In this document: one piece after another, positions 49,446 to 59,498 of the stretch
Position numbering within the stretch: the first letter of the stretch is position 1
Layout of the letters: the number at the start of each line of letters is the position of its first letter
Assembly: GCF_000306785.1 (NCBI RefSeq)
Contig: NC_017955.1
Span: 4,402,001-4,466,000, forward strand
Direction of reading: 5' to 3'
Origin: Modestobacter italicus
GTDB lineage: Bacteria > Actinomycetota > Actinomycetes > Mycobacteriales > Geodermatophilaceae
DNA: 64,000 nucleotides
Notes under the pieces: model-generated
The model's input: the letters and a program-made list of their open reading frames with translations, nothing else
Databases searched by the model: none
Told to the model about the DNA's origin: nothing
Program-made: the position numbers and the translations under genes

Positions 49446-49478
49446 CTAGCTGATGATGATCGTGCGGGTGGCGTCCAT
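49446..49478 (-). CDS. cimA leader peptide with three consecutive Ile codons
   Basis: A ten-residue frame, MDATRTIIIS, too short for normal gene finding. The ATC-ATC-ATC run lies two codons before the stop. It is followed by a hairpin and a terminator before cimA. This is the layout of ribosome-mediated attenuation: when isoleucyl-tRNA is scarce, ribosomes stall on the Ile codons and cimA is transcribed. The product itself likely has no other role. The promoter at 49486-49514 suggests a nearly leaderless start. Confidence 0.82.
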   Translation of the reverse strand: MDATRTIIIS

Positions 49479-49485
49479 CGCGCCC

Positions 49486-49514
49486 AGTACAGCACGGAAC
49501 CGCCGCCGGTGGAA
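49486..49514 (-). promoter_or_regulatory. Candidate promoter of the cimA leader
   Basis: Minus strand: TTCCAC (49509-49514) and TGTACT (49486-49491) separated by exactly 17 bases, seven bases before the leader ATG. Position and spacing fit a housekeeping sigma promoter that yields an almost leaderless leader-peptide message. Each hexamer matches the consensus at only four of six positions. Confidence 0.35.
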
Positions 49515-49602
49515 CGCCTCGTCCGCTGCGTGGGACGCGGTAATCCGGCTGACGGCCGGTGGCGGGCCGGGGCACGATGCGGGCCGACCCCGAGGAGGAC
49601 CG

Positions 49603-50007
49603 GTGACCAGCACCTGGCGGGCCGTGCACCGCACGGACGACGGCGAGCACGTGGGATACGTCGCGCCTGCGTCCGTGGACGGCGGGCTCGTGGTCCCGAT
49701 GACGCTGGCCGGCACCCCTGCGGCGGGGCCGCTGCCGGTCGCGGACGCCACCGCGCTGCTCACCGGCACCGGTCTGGCCGTGCTGGCCAGCCGCTGGTGG
49801 TGCCGGCTGCCGGACCCGCTGCCCGCCGGCGTCACCGACGCCCACCGGCCGTCCGCGGACTGGCCGTGGCGGCCCACCGTGCTGGTCGAGGTCTCGCCGC
49901 GGCAGGTGCAGCTGCGCCCCGAGTGGGCCGCCCCGGAAGAGCAGACCGCCCGGGCCGTGCTCCCCTTCCCCGCCGGCGACCTGCTGCGCACCACCGCCCC
50001 CGGCTGA
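49603..50007 (+). CDS. Conserved hypothetical protein between cimA and leuB
   Basis: A 134-residue protein with no membrane segment and no motif I recognise. It starts with GTG after GAGGAGG (an excellent ribosome site), and reads VTSTWRAVHRTDDGEHVGYV, then a Pro/Ala-rich body with WWCRLPDPLP and WPWRPTVLVEVSP in the second half. A longer frame upstream would start inside the cimA leader region and is unlikely. It is divergent from cimA. Its stop codon forms part of a 20-base direct repeat that leads into repeat copy C. Confidence 0.75.
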   Translation: MTSTWRAVHRTDDGEHVGYVAPASVDGGLVVPMTLAGTPAAGPLPVADATALLTGTGLAVLASRWWCRLPDPLPAGVTDAHRPSADWPWRPTVLVEVSPRQVQLRPEWAAPEEQTARAVLPFPAGDLLRTTAPG

Positions 50008-50070
50008 CGTGCTGGAACGGCCCCGCTGCAGGGGCCCGCGCCGAGCGTGGTGACGTGCTGGAACGGCCCC
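50005..50070. repeat. 20-base direct repeat and truncated copy of the structured element
   Basis: TGACGTGCTGGAACGGCCCC occurs at 50005-50024 and again exactly at 50051-50070. The first occurrence continues into GCTGCAGGGGCCCGC, which looks like the left part of a structured repeat whose right part is lost. The second runs into the full copy C. The stop codon of the plus-strand gene is the TGA of the first copy. Confidence 0.7.
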
Positions 50071-50120
50071 CTTCCAGGGTCCCGCCACGAGCTTGCGAGT
50101 GGTGGGGAGGAAGGGGGTCC
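50065..50120 (-). repeat. Structured intergenic repeat, copy C (after leuB)
   Basis: Outer arms GGCCCCCTTCC (50065-50075) and GGAAGGGGGTCC (50109-50120) with one bulged T; inner arms CCCGCCAC and GTGGTGGG. The right arm ends five bases before the last base of the leuB stop codon (50125). It lies between convergent genes. Confidence 0.85.
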
Positions 50121-50124
50121 TTCC

Positions 50125-51144
50125 TCAGCCGGAGAGGGCGGCCAGCCGGTCGCCGATCTCCGAGGTGCGGATGGTGGCCTTCGGGTCGCGGGTGGACAGG
50201 TCGAAGGCGACGGCGGCGTTGACCTTCTTGGCCAGCTCCGGGCGGCCGAGGTGGTCCAGCAGCAGGCCGACCGACAGCACGGTGGCCGTCGGGTCGGCGA
50301 TGCCCTGCCCGGCGATGTCCGGAGCGGAGCCGTGCACCGGCTCGAACATGCTCGGGTTGGTGCCGGAGACGTCGAGGTTGCCGCTGGCGGCCATCCCGAT
50401 CCCACCGGTCACGGCGGCGGCCACGTCGGTGATGATGTCGCCGAACAGGTTGTCGGTGACGATCACGTCGTACCGCGACGGGTCGGTGATGAAGAACATC
50501 GTGGCCGCGTCGACGTGCTGGTAGGCGACGGTGACCTCGGGGAACTCCGCGGAGACCTCCTCCACCGTGCGCGACCACAGCGACCCGGCGTGGGTGAGCA
50601 CGTTGGTCTTGTGGATCAGCGTGAGGTGCTTGCGCGGGCGGGCGACGGCCCGCTCGAAGGCGTAGCGGACCACGCGCTCCACCCCGAAGGCGGTGTTGAG
50701 GCTGACCTCGGTGGCGATCTCGTGCGGGGTGTCCCGGCGGAGCACCCCGCCGTTGCCGACGTAGGGGCCCTCGGTGCCCTCGCGGACGCAGAGCATGTCG
50801 ATCTCGCCGGGCCGGGCGAGCGGGCTGCGCACGCCGTCGTAGAGCTTGGCCGGGCGCAGGTTGACGTGGTGGTCGAGCTCGAAGCGGAGCTTGAGCAGCA
50901 GGCCGCGCTCGAGGATGCCGCTGGGCACCCCGGGGTCGCCGACGGCGCCGAGCAGGATGGCGTCGTGCTGGCGCAGCTCGTCGAGCACCGAGTCCGGCAG
51001 CAGCTCGCCGGTGCGGTGCCACCGCGCCGCCCCCAGGTCGTACGGGGTGGCCTCGACGTCCGGGGCCACGGCCCGCAGGACCTTGAGGCCCTCCGCCACC
51101 ACCTCGGGACCGATGCCGTCTCCAGGGACCACTGCCAGGCGCAT
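50125..51144 (-). CDS. leuB: 3-isopropylmalate dehydrogenase
   Basis: Oxidative decarboxylation step of leucine synthesis. The 339-residue protein starts [20 protein letters not shown] and has [20 protein letters not shown]-type [37 protein letters not shown] and [15 protein letters not shown], the last being the nucleotide-binding loop. No strong ribosome site precedes the ATG. It stands alone between two terminator-like structures (51194-51232 upstream and repeat C downstream), so it has its own promoter in the short gap. Confidence 0.96.
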   Translation of the reverse strand: MRLAVVPGDGIGPEVVAEGLKVLRAVAPDVEATPYDLGAARWHRTGELLPDSVLDELRQHDAILLGAVGDPGVPSGILERGLLLKLRFELDHHVNLRPAKLYDGVRSPLARPGEIDMLCVREGTEGPYVGNGGVLRRDTPHEIATEVSLNTAFGVERVVRYAFERAVARPRKHLTLIHKTNVLTHAGSLWSRTVEEVSAEFPEVTVAYQHVDAATMFFITDPSRYDVIVTDNLFGDIITDVAAAVTGGIGMAASGNLDVSGTNPSMFEPVHGSAPDIAGQGIADPTATVLSVGLLLDHLGRPELAKKVNAAVAFDLSTRDPKATIRTSEIGDRLAALSG

Positions 51145-51193
51145 GAGGCCAGAGGTTAGTGGTCGACCGCTCCCCTCCCCGCACCCGTACACG

Positions 51194-51232
51194 CCGGACG
51201 CCCCCCGCGAGGTGCTCGCGAGGGGCGTCCGG
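51194..51232 (-). terminator. Terminator downstream of the S8 peptidase gene
   Basis: An 11-pair stem (51194-51204 with 51222-51232), one C-A mismatch, then six more pairs and a GTG loop. It is 19 bases past the peptidase stop codon and separates it from leuB. Confidence 0.8.
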
Positions 51233-51250
51233 GTCGTGCGGTGCTGCCGG

Positions 51251-54200
51251 TCAGCCAGCCGGCGGGGCCTCCACCGGGGACACCGTGGCGTCCGCGGCGA
51301 CCGCCGGGACGGGCACCGACTGGCTGCGCCCGGTGGCCGTGTCGTTGTGCGGCAGGACCACCAGCGCCCCCTTCTCCCCACCGACGGCGACGTCGGCGGC
51401 GTAGGACGCGGGGTCCTGGGTGACGGTGATCGTCGTCCCGTCGGCGGCCGGCAGGAGCAGGGCCGGGTTGCCGTCGGGGTCGCTGAACGACAGCCCCGGG
51501 GCCAGCGGGTCGAAGCTCATCGGCGTGCTGAGCTCCGCCCCGGTGGCGCCGGTGGTGGTGCCGAGGTCGTCGACGGTGTCGTAGGCGCTGACCGCCTGGA
51601 CACCGAAGGAGATCCGCCCCTGCACCAGCGGCATCGCCGACAGCGGCACCCCCATCACCTGGACGTCGCTGTCGTAGGCGTTGGTGTCCACGAGCCCGTC
51701 GACCAGGTCGAGCGCGCCGACGTAGGGGTCACCGGCGGGCAGCAGCTGGAACTCCCGGTCGGTGACGACGACGAGCGCGACGTCGCTGTCGGCGACCCGC
51801 GTGGTCGTCACCTGGTAGTCCCAGACGCCGTCACCGGTCGCGTCGAGGTACACGCCGTAGTTCACCGCCGTCTCCGGCGAGGTGTACCTCCCGTGCGCGG
51901 AGACCGCGAAGTACAGCCCCGGGTCGTCGGCGAACGCCCGGACGTCGGAGGCGACGCCGACCGCCGCCAGGTCGACGGAGCGCTCGAGCTCGGACTTGTA
52001 GCAGTCCGGGCCGACCGTGGTCGTGCAGCGGGGCATCTCCGGGCTGGTGCCCAGCTGCTCGACGACGTCCACCAGCGAGGTGTAGCTGCTGGGCTGGTAC
52101 GCCTCGCCGTTGGCCACCCCCTGACCGCTCAGGGTGATCGTCGAGCCGTCCGCGGCCGCCGACGCGGTGAGCGTCGAGGAGGGCTTGGCGTTGCTGTGCA
52201 CCGGGACGCGCAGCGCGCTGCCCTTCCCGTTGACCGGGGTGAGCACGACGCGGCCGCTGGCCTCGCCGAGGAACTGGCGACCGTCGTCGGTGACCACCGT
52301 GGGGTCGGCCACCTTGCGCAGCTCGTCCTGCACGGCGGTCATCGTGACGGTCACCGTGCGGGTCTGGCCCGGCGGCACGGTCACCCGCTGCGCGGACAGC
52401 GAGTACCGGACACCCGGCTGCTCGGCGGCGGCCTGGTAGGCCACCCGGTAGACCGCGGCGCTGGTGCCCTTGTTGGCCACCGTGATGGTCCGGGTCGCCT
52501 GCACCTGCTCGGCCGCGACCTCGACCACCCCGAAGGAGGCCGAGACCACACCGGAGCCGGCCTCGGCGTAGGCCAGCACGGTGTTCTGCACCGCGGCCGC
52601 GGCGTCGATCCGACCGGAGCCGGTGCGGTTGGGCCCGTAGACCTCACCGGTCCGCCCCTCGCCGGTGTACACGTCGTGCACCGCGGTGTTCATCAGGTCG
52701 GCCTTGACCTCCTCGGTCGTCCACTCGGGGTGCGCCGCCCGGATGAGCGCGGTGACCCCGGCGGTGGTCGGCGTGGCCATCGACGTGCCGCTCTCGCTCA
52801 CGCCGGCCGAGCCGGTGCCCACGCCCGCGGAGAAGAGCGTGACGCCGGGAGCCGTGACGTCGGGCTTGACGCCGTCCGCCTGGCGCACCCCGCGCGAGGA
52901 GAAGGACGCGAGCAGGTCGACCTGCTCGGGGTCGTCGGCGACGGCGGCGTCCTTGAGGCTCGGCCCGAAGGTGACCGTGACGGTCTGCCCGGCACCGACC
53001 GCCGTCTCCAGCGCCTGGCCGTCGGTGGCGGTGGTCAGGATCCCCGGGATCTGCGGGACGCCGGTGATGCCGGTCTCCAGCAGGTCGTCGTCGGAGACGA
53101 TCACGAAGGCGATGGCCCCGGCGGCCACCGCGTTGGTGCCCTTGGCGACCGAGCCGCAGGCGAAGCCGGCGGCCTGGATGAGCAGCACCTTGCCGGTGGC
53201 GTAGCCGGCCGGCAGCGCCGCGCAGGCGTCCTCGTTGCCCGTCGGCGCGGCGATCAGGTCACCGGTGACGTCGGGCTTGACCGCTCCGGCGTCGTCGGTG
53301 TCGCTGTAGGCGACCGACCGGAGGCCGGGCCGCACGCCGTCGAGCACGCCGGCCGGGCTGAGCACCCGCCAGCCGTCGAAGACGCCGTAGCCGTCGTTGC
53401 TCGCCGCGACGCCGATGCCCCGCGGCGCGTTGCCCGGGGAGCCGCCGATGTCGTAGCTGTCCCCGGCGTTGCCGGCCGCGACGACGGCCAGCATGCCCAG
53501 CTCCATGGCCTGGTCGATGGCGAGCGCGTCGGCGTCGTCGGCCAGCCCGTAGTCCGAGCCGAGCGACAGGTTGACCACGTCGAGGTGGTCGGAGGGGTCG
53601 CCGTCCTGGTCAGGGTCCAGCGCCCAGTCGATCGCCTGGATGGTCACGTCGGTCGAGCCCTCGCAGCCGAAGACCTTCAGGGCGTAGAGGTCGGCCTCGG
53701 GGGCCATGCCGGGGCCGATCCGCAGGGCCTTCGGGTCCAGGCCGGGGCCGTACCCGCCGCGGTAGGTCGTCCCGTCGGCGTTCACGCCGTACCCCGCGGA
53801 GGTGCCCGCCACGTGGGTGCCGTGGCCGTTGCAGTCCAGCGGGTTGTCGTCCGGCTTAGCGACCGGGTCGTAGGCCGGATCGGCCGGGTCGGCGTTGTAG
53901 GCGTCACCGACGAAGTCGTGACCGCCGACGACCTTGGCGTTCGGGAAGACGCCGGCCGGCGCCGGCTGCGCCTCGGCCGCCTGCAGCGCCGCGTAGTCGG
54001 CGACGCTGCCGCTGCCTCCGAAGTCGGTGTGCGTGTAGTCGATGCCGGTGTCGATGACGCCGATGGAGACGCCCTTCCCGGTGTTGCCCAGGGCCTCCCA
54101 CGCCTGCACGGCCTGCACGACGCCGGCCGCGCCGGCGTTGCTGACCGTCTTCGGCGTGATCGGGTGCACGGCGGTGACGCCGGGCAGCGCGCTCAGCGCC

Positions 54201-54696
54201 TCGTAGTCGGCCGCGTCGGCGCGCACCGCGACCCCGGAGAGCACGCTGGCGGTCGAGTAGAGCACCGCGGCGTCCGGGACGGCGGTCGGCAGCTCGTCGA
54301 CGACCTGCGCGGCCGCCGCCTCCGAGTCCCCGCGCGCGGTCGAGGCAGCGGAGGCCGCGGCGGCCGCTCCGGACCGCGTCAGCACGTCGGAGTAGACCTG
54401 CGAGGCCGCGGGCGCGGCCAGCTCCATGAAGAACGACGTCGGGCCGCTCTCCGGCAGCCCGGCGGGGCGCACCCCGTCGCGCCGCGCGGCGAGCTGCGCC
54501 TGGACCTCGGCGAGCTGCTGCGCGCTGAGGTCGACCTGCCCTGCCCGGCCCCGACGTGGTCGGCCACGCCGGCCGGTGCGGCCAGCGCCGTGCCGGCACC
54601 GCTGGTGGCCAGGGCCGCCGCGACGGCGACGACCCCCGTCCGGACGGCGACGCGTCGGCGTCCCGCCCGGGTCGTGCTCGATGTCCTGGGTCGCAC
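51251..54696 (-). CDS. Secreted S8 (subtilisin-like) serine peptidase with probable frameshift
   Basis: A large exported subtilase of about 1150 residues. Catalytic residues: Asp in [17 protein letters not shown], His in [14 protein letters not shown], and Ser in [16 protein letters not shown]; a PA domain ([15 protein letters not shown]) lies between His and Ser, and beta-rich C-terminal domains follow. An I9-type propeptide precedes the catalytic domain. The signal peptide ([18 protein letters not shown]...ALA-AP, from GTG 54696) is in a different frame from the body: they meet at 54535-54546 (minus GGGCAGGGCAGG), where one missing base breaks the frame. It may be an inactivated gene or a sequence error; all catalytic motifs are intact. 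Confidence 0.82.
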
Positions 54697-54992
54697 GTTC
54701 TCCCCTGTCGACTGGTTCTCGGACCCGTCCGCCGCCACCTGCTGTGTCCGGCCGGTGACCAACGGCGAGTGCTCTCACGGTGGTCGTTGCCCCGGGCAAG
54801 GACCAATAGGCCGTTCGGAGCAGCGCCGCCGGCTGCCCGGCGCACTCGGCCGCGCTGTGCCCAGGCTGTGCCGTCGAGGGAACCGCGCACGCCGACGACG
54901 CGCGGGCGCTGCGGCGAACGGAGCAGCCGCTCGCGGCAGGTGCCGCGTTGCTCCAGGCGTCAAGCACCACGCAGGCCTCTCCCCCGACGCGA
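54697..54992 (-). other. Non-coding stretch upstream of the S8 peptidase
   Basis: About 300 bases between the peptidase start and the serA terminator. It should hold the peptidase promoter. I see no convincing -10/-35 pair, repeat or small frame with a ribosome site; the frames that cross it have no family features. Confidence 0.5.
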
Positions 54993-55027
54993 CGAGGCCG
55001 CGTCGTCCGGTGGACGACGCGGCCTCG
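54993..55027 (-). terminator. serA terminator
   Basis: A perfect 16-pair stem (54993-55008 with 55012-55027) and loop GGT, 32 bases after the serA stop. It separates serA from the peptidase gene. Confidence 0.85.
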
Positions 55028-55058
55028 GGCGCGGTGCCGGGAGGGCCCGGCGGGAGGG

Positions 55059-56672
55059 TCAGGTGGGGTTGAGGTCGGCCGACTGCGCCCGCCGGGAGCC
55101 GATCCGCCCGGCGATGTCGGCGAGCAGCTCGCTGCTGACCGGGCTGTCGACGGTGATCGCCATGAGCGCCTCGCCGCCCTGCGTCGTCCGGCTGACCTGG
55201 GCGCCGGCGATGTTGACCCCGGCCTCGCCCAGGGCCGCGCCGACGGCGCCGACCACCCCGGGCCGGTCGGTGTAGACGAAGAACAGCAGGTACCCGTCGG
55301 CGGTCAGGTCGACGTCGAACCCGGCGACCTCGGTCAGCTTCGGCACCTGGTTCTTGCCGTACAGGGTCCCCGAGACGGTGACCTCGGTGCCGTCGGCCAT
55401 CGCGCCGCGCACGGTGATCAGGTTGCGGTAGTCCGGGCTCTCCGGGTCGCTGGTCAGCCCCACCTCGAGGCCGCGCTGGGCGGCCAGCAGCGGCGCGTTG
55501 ACGTAGGTGACCGGCTCCTCGACGACGTCGGCGAAGACGCCCCGCAGCACAGCCAGCTGGACGACCGACACGTCGAACTCGGCGATCTTGCCGAGCACCT
55601 GCACGGTCACCGACTGGGCCAGGCCGCCGGCCAGCGCGGTGAACACCCGGCCGAGCTTCTCGGCCAGCGGCAGCCCCGGCCGGACGTCCTCGGCGACGAC
55701 CCCGCCGGCCTGCACGTTGACCGCGTCAGGGACGAACTCGCCCTGCAGCGCCAGCCGGACGCTGCGGGCCACCGCGGTGCCGGCCTTGTCCTGGGCCTCC
55801 GTCGTCGAGGCGCCCAGGTGCGGGGTGACGACCACGTTGGGGAGCCCGAACAGCGGGCTGTCGGTGCACGGCTCCTTGGCGTAGACGTCGATGCCGGCCG
55901 CGCCCACCTGGCCGGACTCCAGCGCCTCGGCCAGCGCCGCCTCGTCGACCAGCCCGCCGCGGGCGGCGTTGACGATGATCACGCCGCGCTTCGTGGCGGC
56001 CAGCTGCTCGGCGCCGATGAGCCCGAGGGTCTCCGGCGTCTTGGGCAGGTGGACGGTGATGAAGTCCGACTCGCGGAGCAGATCGTCCAGCGACACCAGC
56101 CGGACGCCGAGCTGGGCGGCGCGGCCGGGCTGGATGTAGGGGTCGTAGGCGAGCAGGGTGACGCCGAAGGCCGCCAGCCGCTGGGCGACCAGGACACCGA
56201 TCCGCCCCAGCCCCACGACCCCGACGGTCTTCTCGGTGACCTCCACGCCGGTGAACCTCGACCGGGCCCACTTCCCCTCGCGCAGCGAGGCGTCGGCGGC
56301 CGGGATGTGCCGGGCGGCGGCCAGCAGCAGCGCGACGGCGTGCTCGGCGGCGCTGACGATGTTCGAGGTCGGGGCGTTGACCACGAGCACGCCGCGCTCG
56401 GTGGCGGCCGGGACGTCGACGTTGTCCAGCCCGATGCCGGCCCGGGCGACCACCTTGAGCGCAGGCGCCGCCGCGAGGGCCTCGGCGTCGATCTGGGTGG
56501 CCGACCGGATCAGCACGGCCGAGGCCTCGGCGAGCGCCGGGAGGAGGGCTGCGCGGTCGGCGCCGTCGACGTGGCGGATCTCGACGTCGCCGCCCAGCAC
56601 CTCCAGGACGCTGGGGGCGAGCTCTTCGGCGATCAGGACGACGGGCGTGGTCCCCGGCACAGTGGCGGTCAC
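55059..56672 (-). CDS. serA: D-3-phosphoglycerate dehydrogenase
   Basis: First step of serine synthesis. The 537-residue protein is the long actinobacterial type: substrate domain, NAD-binding domain (VGVVGLGRIG near 149, VTPHLGAST near 290 with the catalytic His), an intervening ASB domain, and a C-terminal ACT domain (YTDRPGVVGAVGAALGEAG), where serine inhibits. Start GTG 56672 reads VTATVPGTTPVVLIAEEL; an in-frame GTG four codons on is possible. It is divergent from the 302-residue membrane protein with a 160-bp gap. Confidence 0.96.
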   Translation of the reverse strand: MTATVPGTTPVVLIAEELAPSVLEVLGGDVEIRHVDGADRAALLPALAEASAVLIRSATQIDAEALAAAPALKVVARAGIGLDNVDVPAATERGVLVVNAPTSNIVSAAEHAVALLLAAARHIPAADASLREGKWARSRFTGVEVTEKTVGVVGLGRIGVLVAQRLAAFGVTLLAYDPYIQPGRAAQLGVRLVSLDDLLRESDFITVHLPKTPETLGLIGAEQLAATKRGVIIVNAARGGLVDEAALAEALESGQVGAAGIDVYAKEPCTDSPLFGLPNVVVTPHLGASTTEAQDKAGTAVARSVRLALQGEFVPDAVNVQAGGVVAEDVRPGLPLAEKLGRVFTALAGGLAQSVTVQVLGKIAEFDVSVVQLAVLRGVFADVVEEPVTYVNAPLLAAQRGLEVGLTSDPESPDYRNLITVRGAMADGTEVTVSGTLYGKNQVPKLTEVAGFDVDLTADGYLLFFVYTDRPGVVGAVGAALGEAGVNIAGAQVSRTTQGGEALMAITVDSPVSSELLADIAGRIGSRRAQSADLNPT

Positions 56673-56832
56673 GGGACCACAGCGTAGGGACGTCGCCCCC
56701 GCCGTCCAGCGTCGGTGCCCACCGGTCCCACTGGGTGGACGCGCCTGCGACCGGGCGGTTGTTGCCCGCTCCCCCGGGACACGACCATCCTGGGCCGGAG
56801 CGCCGGTGCCACCGGCCCGTGCGGAGGAGACC

Positions 56833-57741
56833 ATGAGCAACGACCGGGACGACGAGCAGGGCCGCCAGGAGACGACGCCGCTCGGCCAGCCGCTGGACCC
56901 CACCGCACCCCGGGACGACTCCTCCAGCGGGACCGGCTCGACCGCCTACGGGTCCTCACCCGGCCAGCCGTACGCGCCGACCGAGCAGTACGGGCAGTAC
57001 GGGCAGCCGCCGCAGTACGGGCAGCCGCCCGCCTACGGCCAGCCGCCCCAGTACGGCCAGTCCCCCGCCTACGGCCAGTCCCCCACGTACGACCAGTCGC
57101 CCACGTACGACCAGTCGCCCACGTACGGCCAGCCGCCGTCCTACGGGCAGACCGAGCAGTACGGCGGCGGCTACGGGCAGCCCGCGCCGTACGGGCAGTA
57201 CCAGCCCGCGCCCTACGGGCAGTACGGCGCCGCGCAGCCGCCGGCCGGCTACGGCTACGGGCCGCCACCGGCTCCGGCCCGCCCGGGCGGGGTCATCACC
57301 GCCGCCGTCCTGGGCATGGTGCTCGGCGCGTTCGGTGTGCTGGTCAGCCTGCTCTTCGTGATCCTCGGCGCCGTGGCGGCCGGTGGCGCCAGCGGCCTGG
57401 ACGACGAGATCCCCGGGTTCGGCGCGGTCACCGGGGCCGTCGCCGGCCTGCTGCTGGCCGTCGGGCTGCTGGCGGTGGCCTGGACGGCGCTGATGATCTG
57501 GGGCTCGATCTGGGCGCTGACCGGCCGCAGCCGGGTGCTGCTGATCGTCGCCGGGTCCATCGCCACGGCGGTGACCGGGGTGATGCTCATCGGCAGCCTC
57601 AGCGACTCCGACGGCGGCGGCATCGTCTTCGCGCTGCTGCTGTTCGCGGCGTCGGTGGCCACCGTGGTGCTGCCGTCGCTCCGCCCGGCCGCGCAGTTCT
57701 ACGCCGCGCACCGGCAGCGCCGGGCCCTGCTCCCCCTCTGA
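56833..57741 (+). CDS. Membrane protein with Tyr-Gly-Gln-rich repeat tail (DUF4190-like)
   Basis: A 302-residue protein. After an acidic start (MSNDRDDEQGRQETTPLGQP) residues about 45-145 are tandem short repeats of the type QYGQPP, YGQSP and YDQSP, very low in charge and rich in Tyr. Four membrane helices follow (about 155-182, 198-222, 230-250, 258-280). The start has GGAGGAGA upstream. Proteins with this build are frequent in actinobacteria; the tail may mediate phase-separation-like or cell-wall contacts, but the role is unknown. A bidirectional terminator separates it from ilvC. Confidence 0.83.
   Translation: MSNDRDDEQGRQETTPLGQPLDPTAPRDDSSSGTGSTAYGSSPGQPYAPTEQYGQYGQPPQYGQPPAYGQPPQYGQSPAYGQSPTYDQSPTYDQSPTYGQPPSYGQTEQYGGGYGQPAPYGQYQPAPYGQYGAAQPPAGYGYGPPPAPARPGGVITAAVLGMVLGAFGVLVSLLFVILGAVAAGGASGLDDEIPGFGAVTGAVAGLLLAVGLLAVAWTALMIWGSIWALTGRSRVLLIVAGSIATAVTGVMLIGSLSDSDGGGIVFALLLFAASVATVVLPSLRPAAQFYAAHRQRRALLPL
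56980..57235 (+). repeat. In-frame tandem repeat region coding the YGQ-rich tail
   Basis: Repeated units of about 15-18 bases such as GTACGGGCAGCCGCC and CCACGTACGACCAGTCG, several in exact tandem (for example the two YDQSPT units near 57085-57125). Unit number is likely to vary between strains by slippage. Confidence 0.75.
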
Positions 57742-57743
57742 AC

Positions 57744-57781
57744 CAGCACGGGCCCGCGACCGTGGTCGCGGGCCCGTGCTG
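57744..57781. terminator. Bidirectional terminator between the membrane-protein gene and ilvC
   Basis: A perfect stem of 17 pairs (57744-57760 with 57765-57781) and a four-base loop CGTG, lying in the 55-bp gap between two convergent genes. Confidence 0.85.
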
Positions 57782-57796
57782 CGTGCTCGGTGCGGC

Positions 57797-58864
<1,068 letters not shown>

Positions 58865-58880
58865 GCGGATTGTGTGAGGT

Positions 58881-59411
58881 TCAGGCGGAGCGCTGGTCGA
58901 CCGGGCGCAAGGTACCGGCGCCGCTCATCGACCGCGGTCCGCGGCCCAGGGCGACGGTGCCGGACTGCGCCATCTCCTTGATGCCCAGCGGGGCGAGGAC
59001 GGCGACCAGCGCCTGCAGCTTGTCCGGTGTGCCGGTCGCCTCGAGGGTGACGGTGTCGACGTTGACGTCGATCACCCGGGCCCGGAAGAGCTCGGCGGTC
59101 TGCAGCACCTGGTTCCGGTCGGCCAGCGGTGCGCGGACCTTGACCAGCAGCAGCTCGCGCTGGACGGCGGCCCCGCCGTCCAGCTCGACGATCTTGATGA
59201 CCTCGATCAGCTTGTTCAGCTGCTTGGTGATCTGCTCCAGCGGCGCGGACTCCGCGTCGGCGACGATCGTCATCCGGGAGAGGTCGGGGTTCTCCGTCGG
59301 ACCGACGGCCAGGGACTCGATGTTGAAGCCCCGCCGGCTGAACAGCGCCGAGACGCGGGCCAGCACACCGGACTTGTTCTCGACCAGGACCGAGAGCGTG
59401 TGCCTCGTCAT
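58881..59411 (-). CDS. ilvN: Acetolactate synthase regulatory subunit
   Basis: Small subunit that activates IlvB and confers valine feedback. The 176-residue protein opens MTRHTLSVLVENKSGVLARV, the ACT domain, with GFNIESLAVGPTE and a second half with DVNVDTVTLEATG. ATG 59411 has GGAGG upstream. It follows ilvB after a 91-bp gap filled by repeat copy D, a frame inside which also happens to start at the ilvB stop and end at the ilvN start. Confidence 0.97.
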   Translation of the reverse strand: MTRHTLSVLVENKSGVLARVSALFSRRGFNIESLAVGPTENPDLSRMTIVADAESAPLEQITKQLNKLIEVIKIVELDGGAAVQRELLLVKVRAPLADRNQVLQTAELFRARVIDVNVDTVTLEATGTPDKLQALVAVLAPLGIKEMAQSGTVALGRGPRSMSGAGTLRPVDQRSA

Positions 59412-59441
59412 GAGCGGGGACCTCCTTCCTGAGAGCAGTCC

Positions 59442-59498
59442 GGCCCCGTCTCAGGGGCCCGCCGCGAGCGGAGCGAGTGGTGGGGGGAGACGGGGTCC
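59442..59498 (-). repeat. Structured intergenic repeat, copy D (after ilvB)
   Basis: Outer arms GGCCCCGTCTC (59442-59452) and GAGACGGGGTCC (59487-59498) with one bulged T. The right arm ends five bases before the end of the ilvB stop codon. It sits inside the ilvBN operon, so it could lower expression of ilvN relative to ilvB or stabilise the ilvB message. Confidence 0.85.

Noticed and set aside
49446-50405. Long minus-strand frame ending in the cimA leader
   Set aside because: Only the last ten codons make sense as a leader peptide; the rest is antisense to a plus-strand gene and to leuB.
50846-55072. Plus-strand frame of about 1400 codons opposite the S8 peptidase
   Set aside because: Antisense by-product; product composition is Gly/Val/Arg/Asp noise and the other strand carries the subtilase triad.
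56980-57235. Regular short repeats that could suggest a CRISPR array
   Set aside because: They are in-frame coding repeats of a Tyr-Gly-Gln tail, with units of about 15-18 bases and no unique spacers; no cas genes are near.
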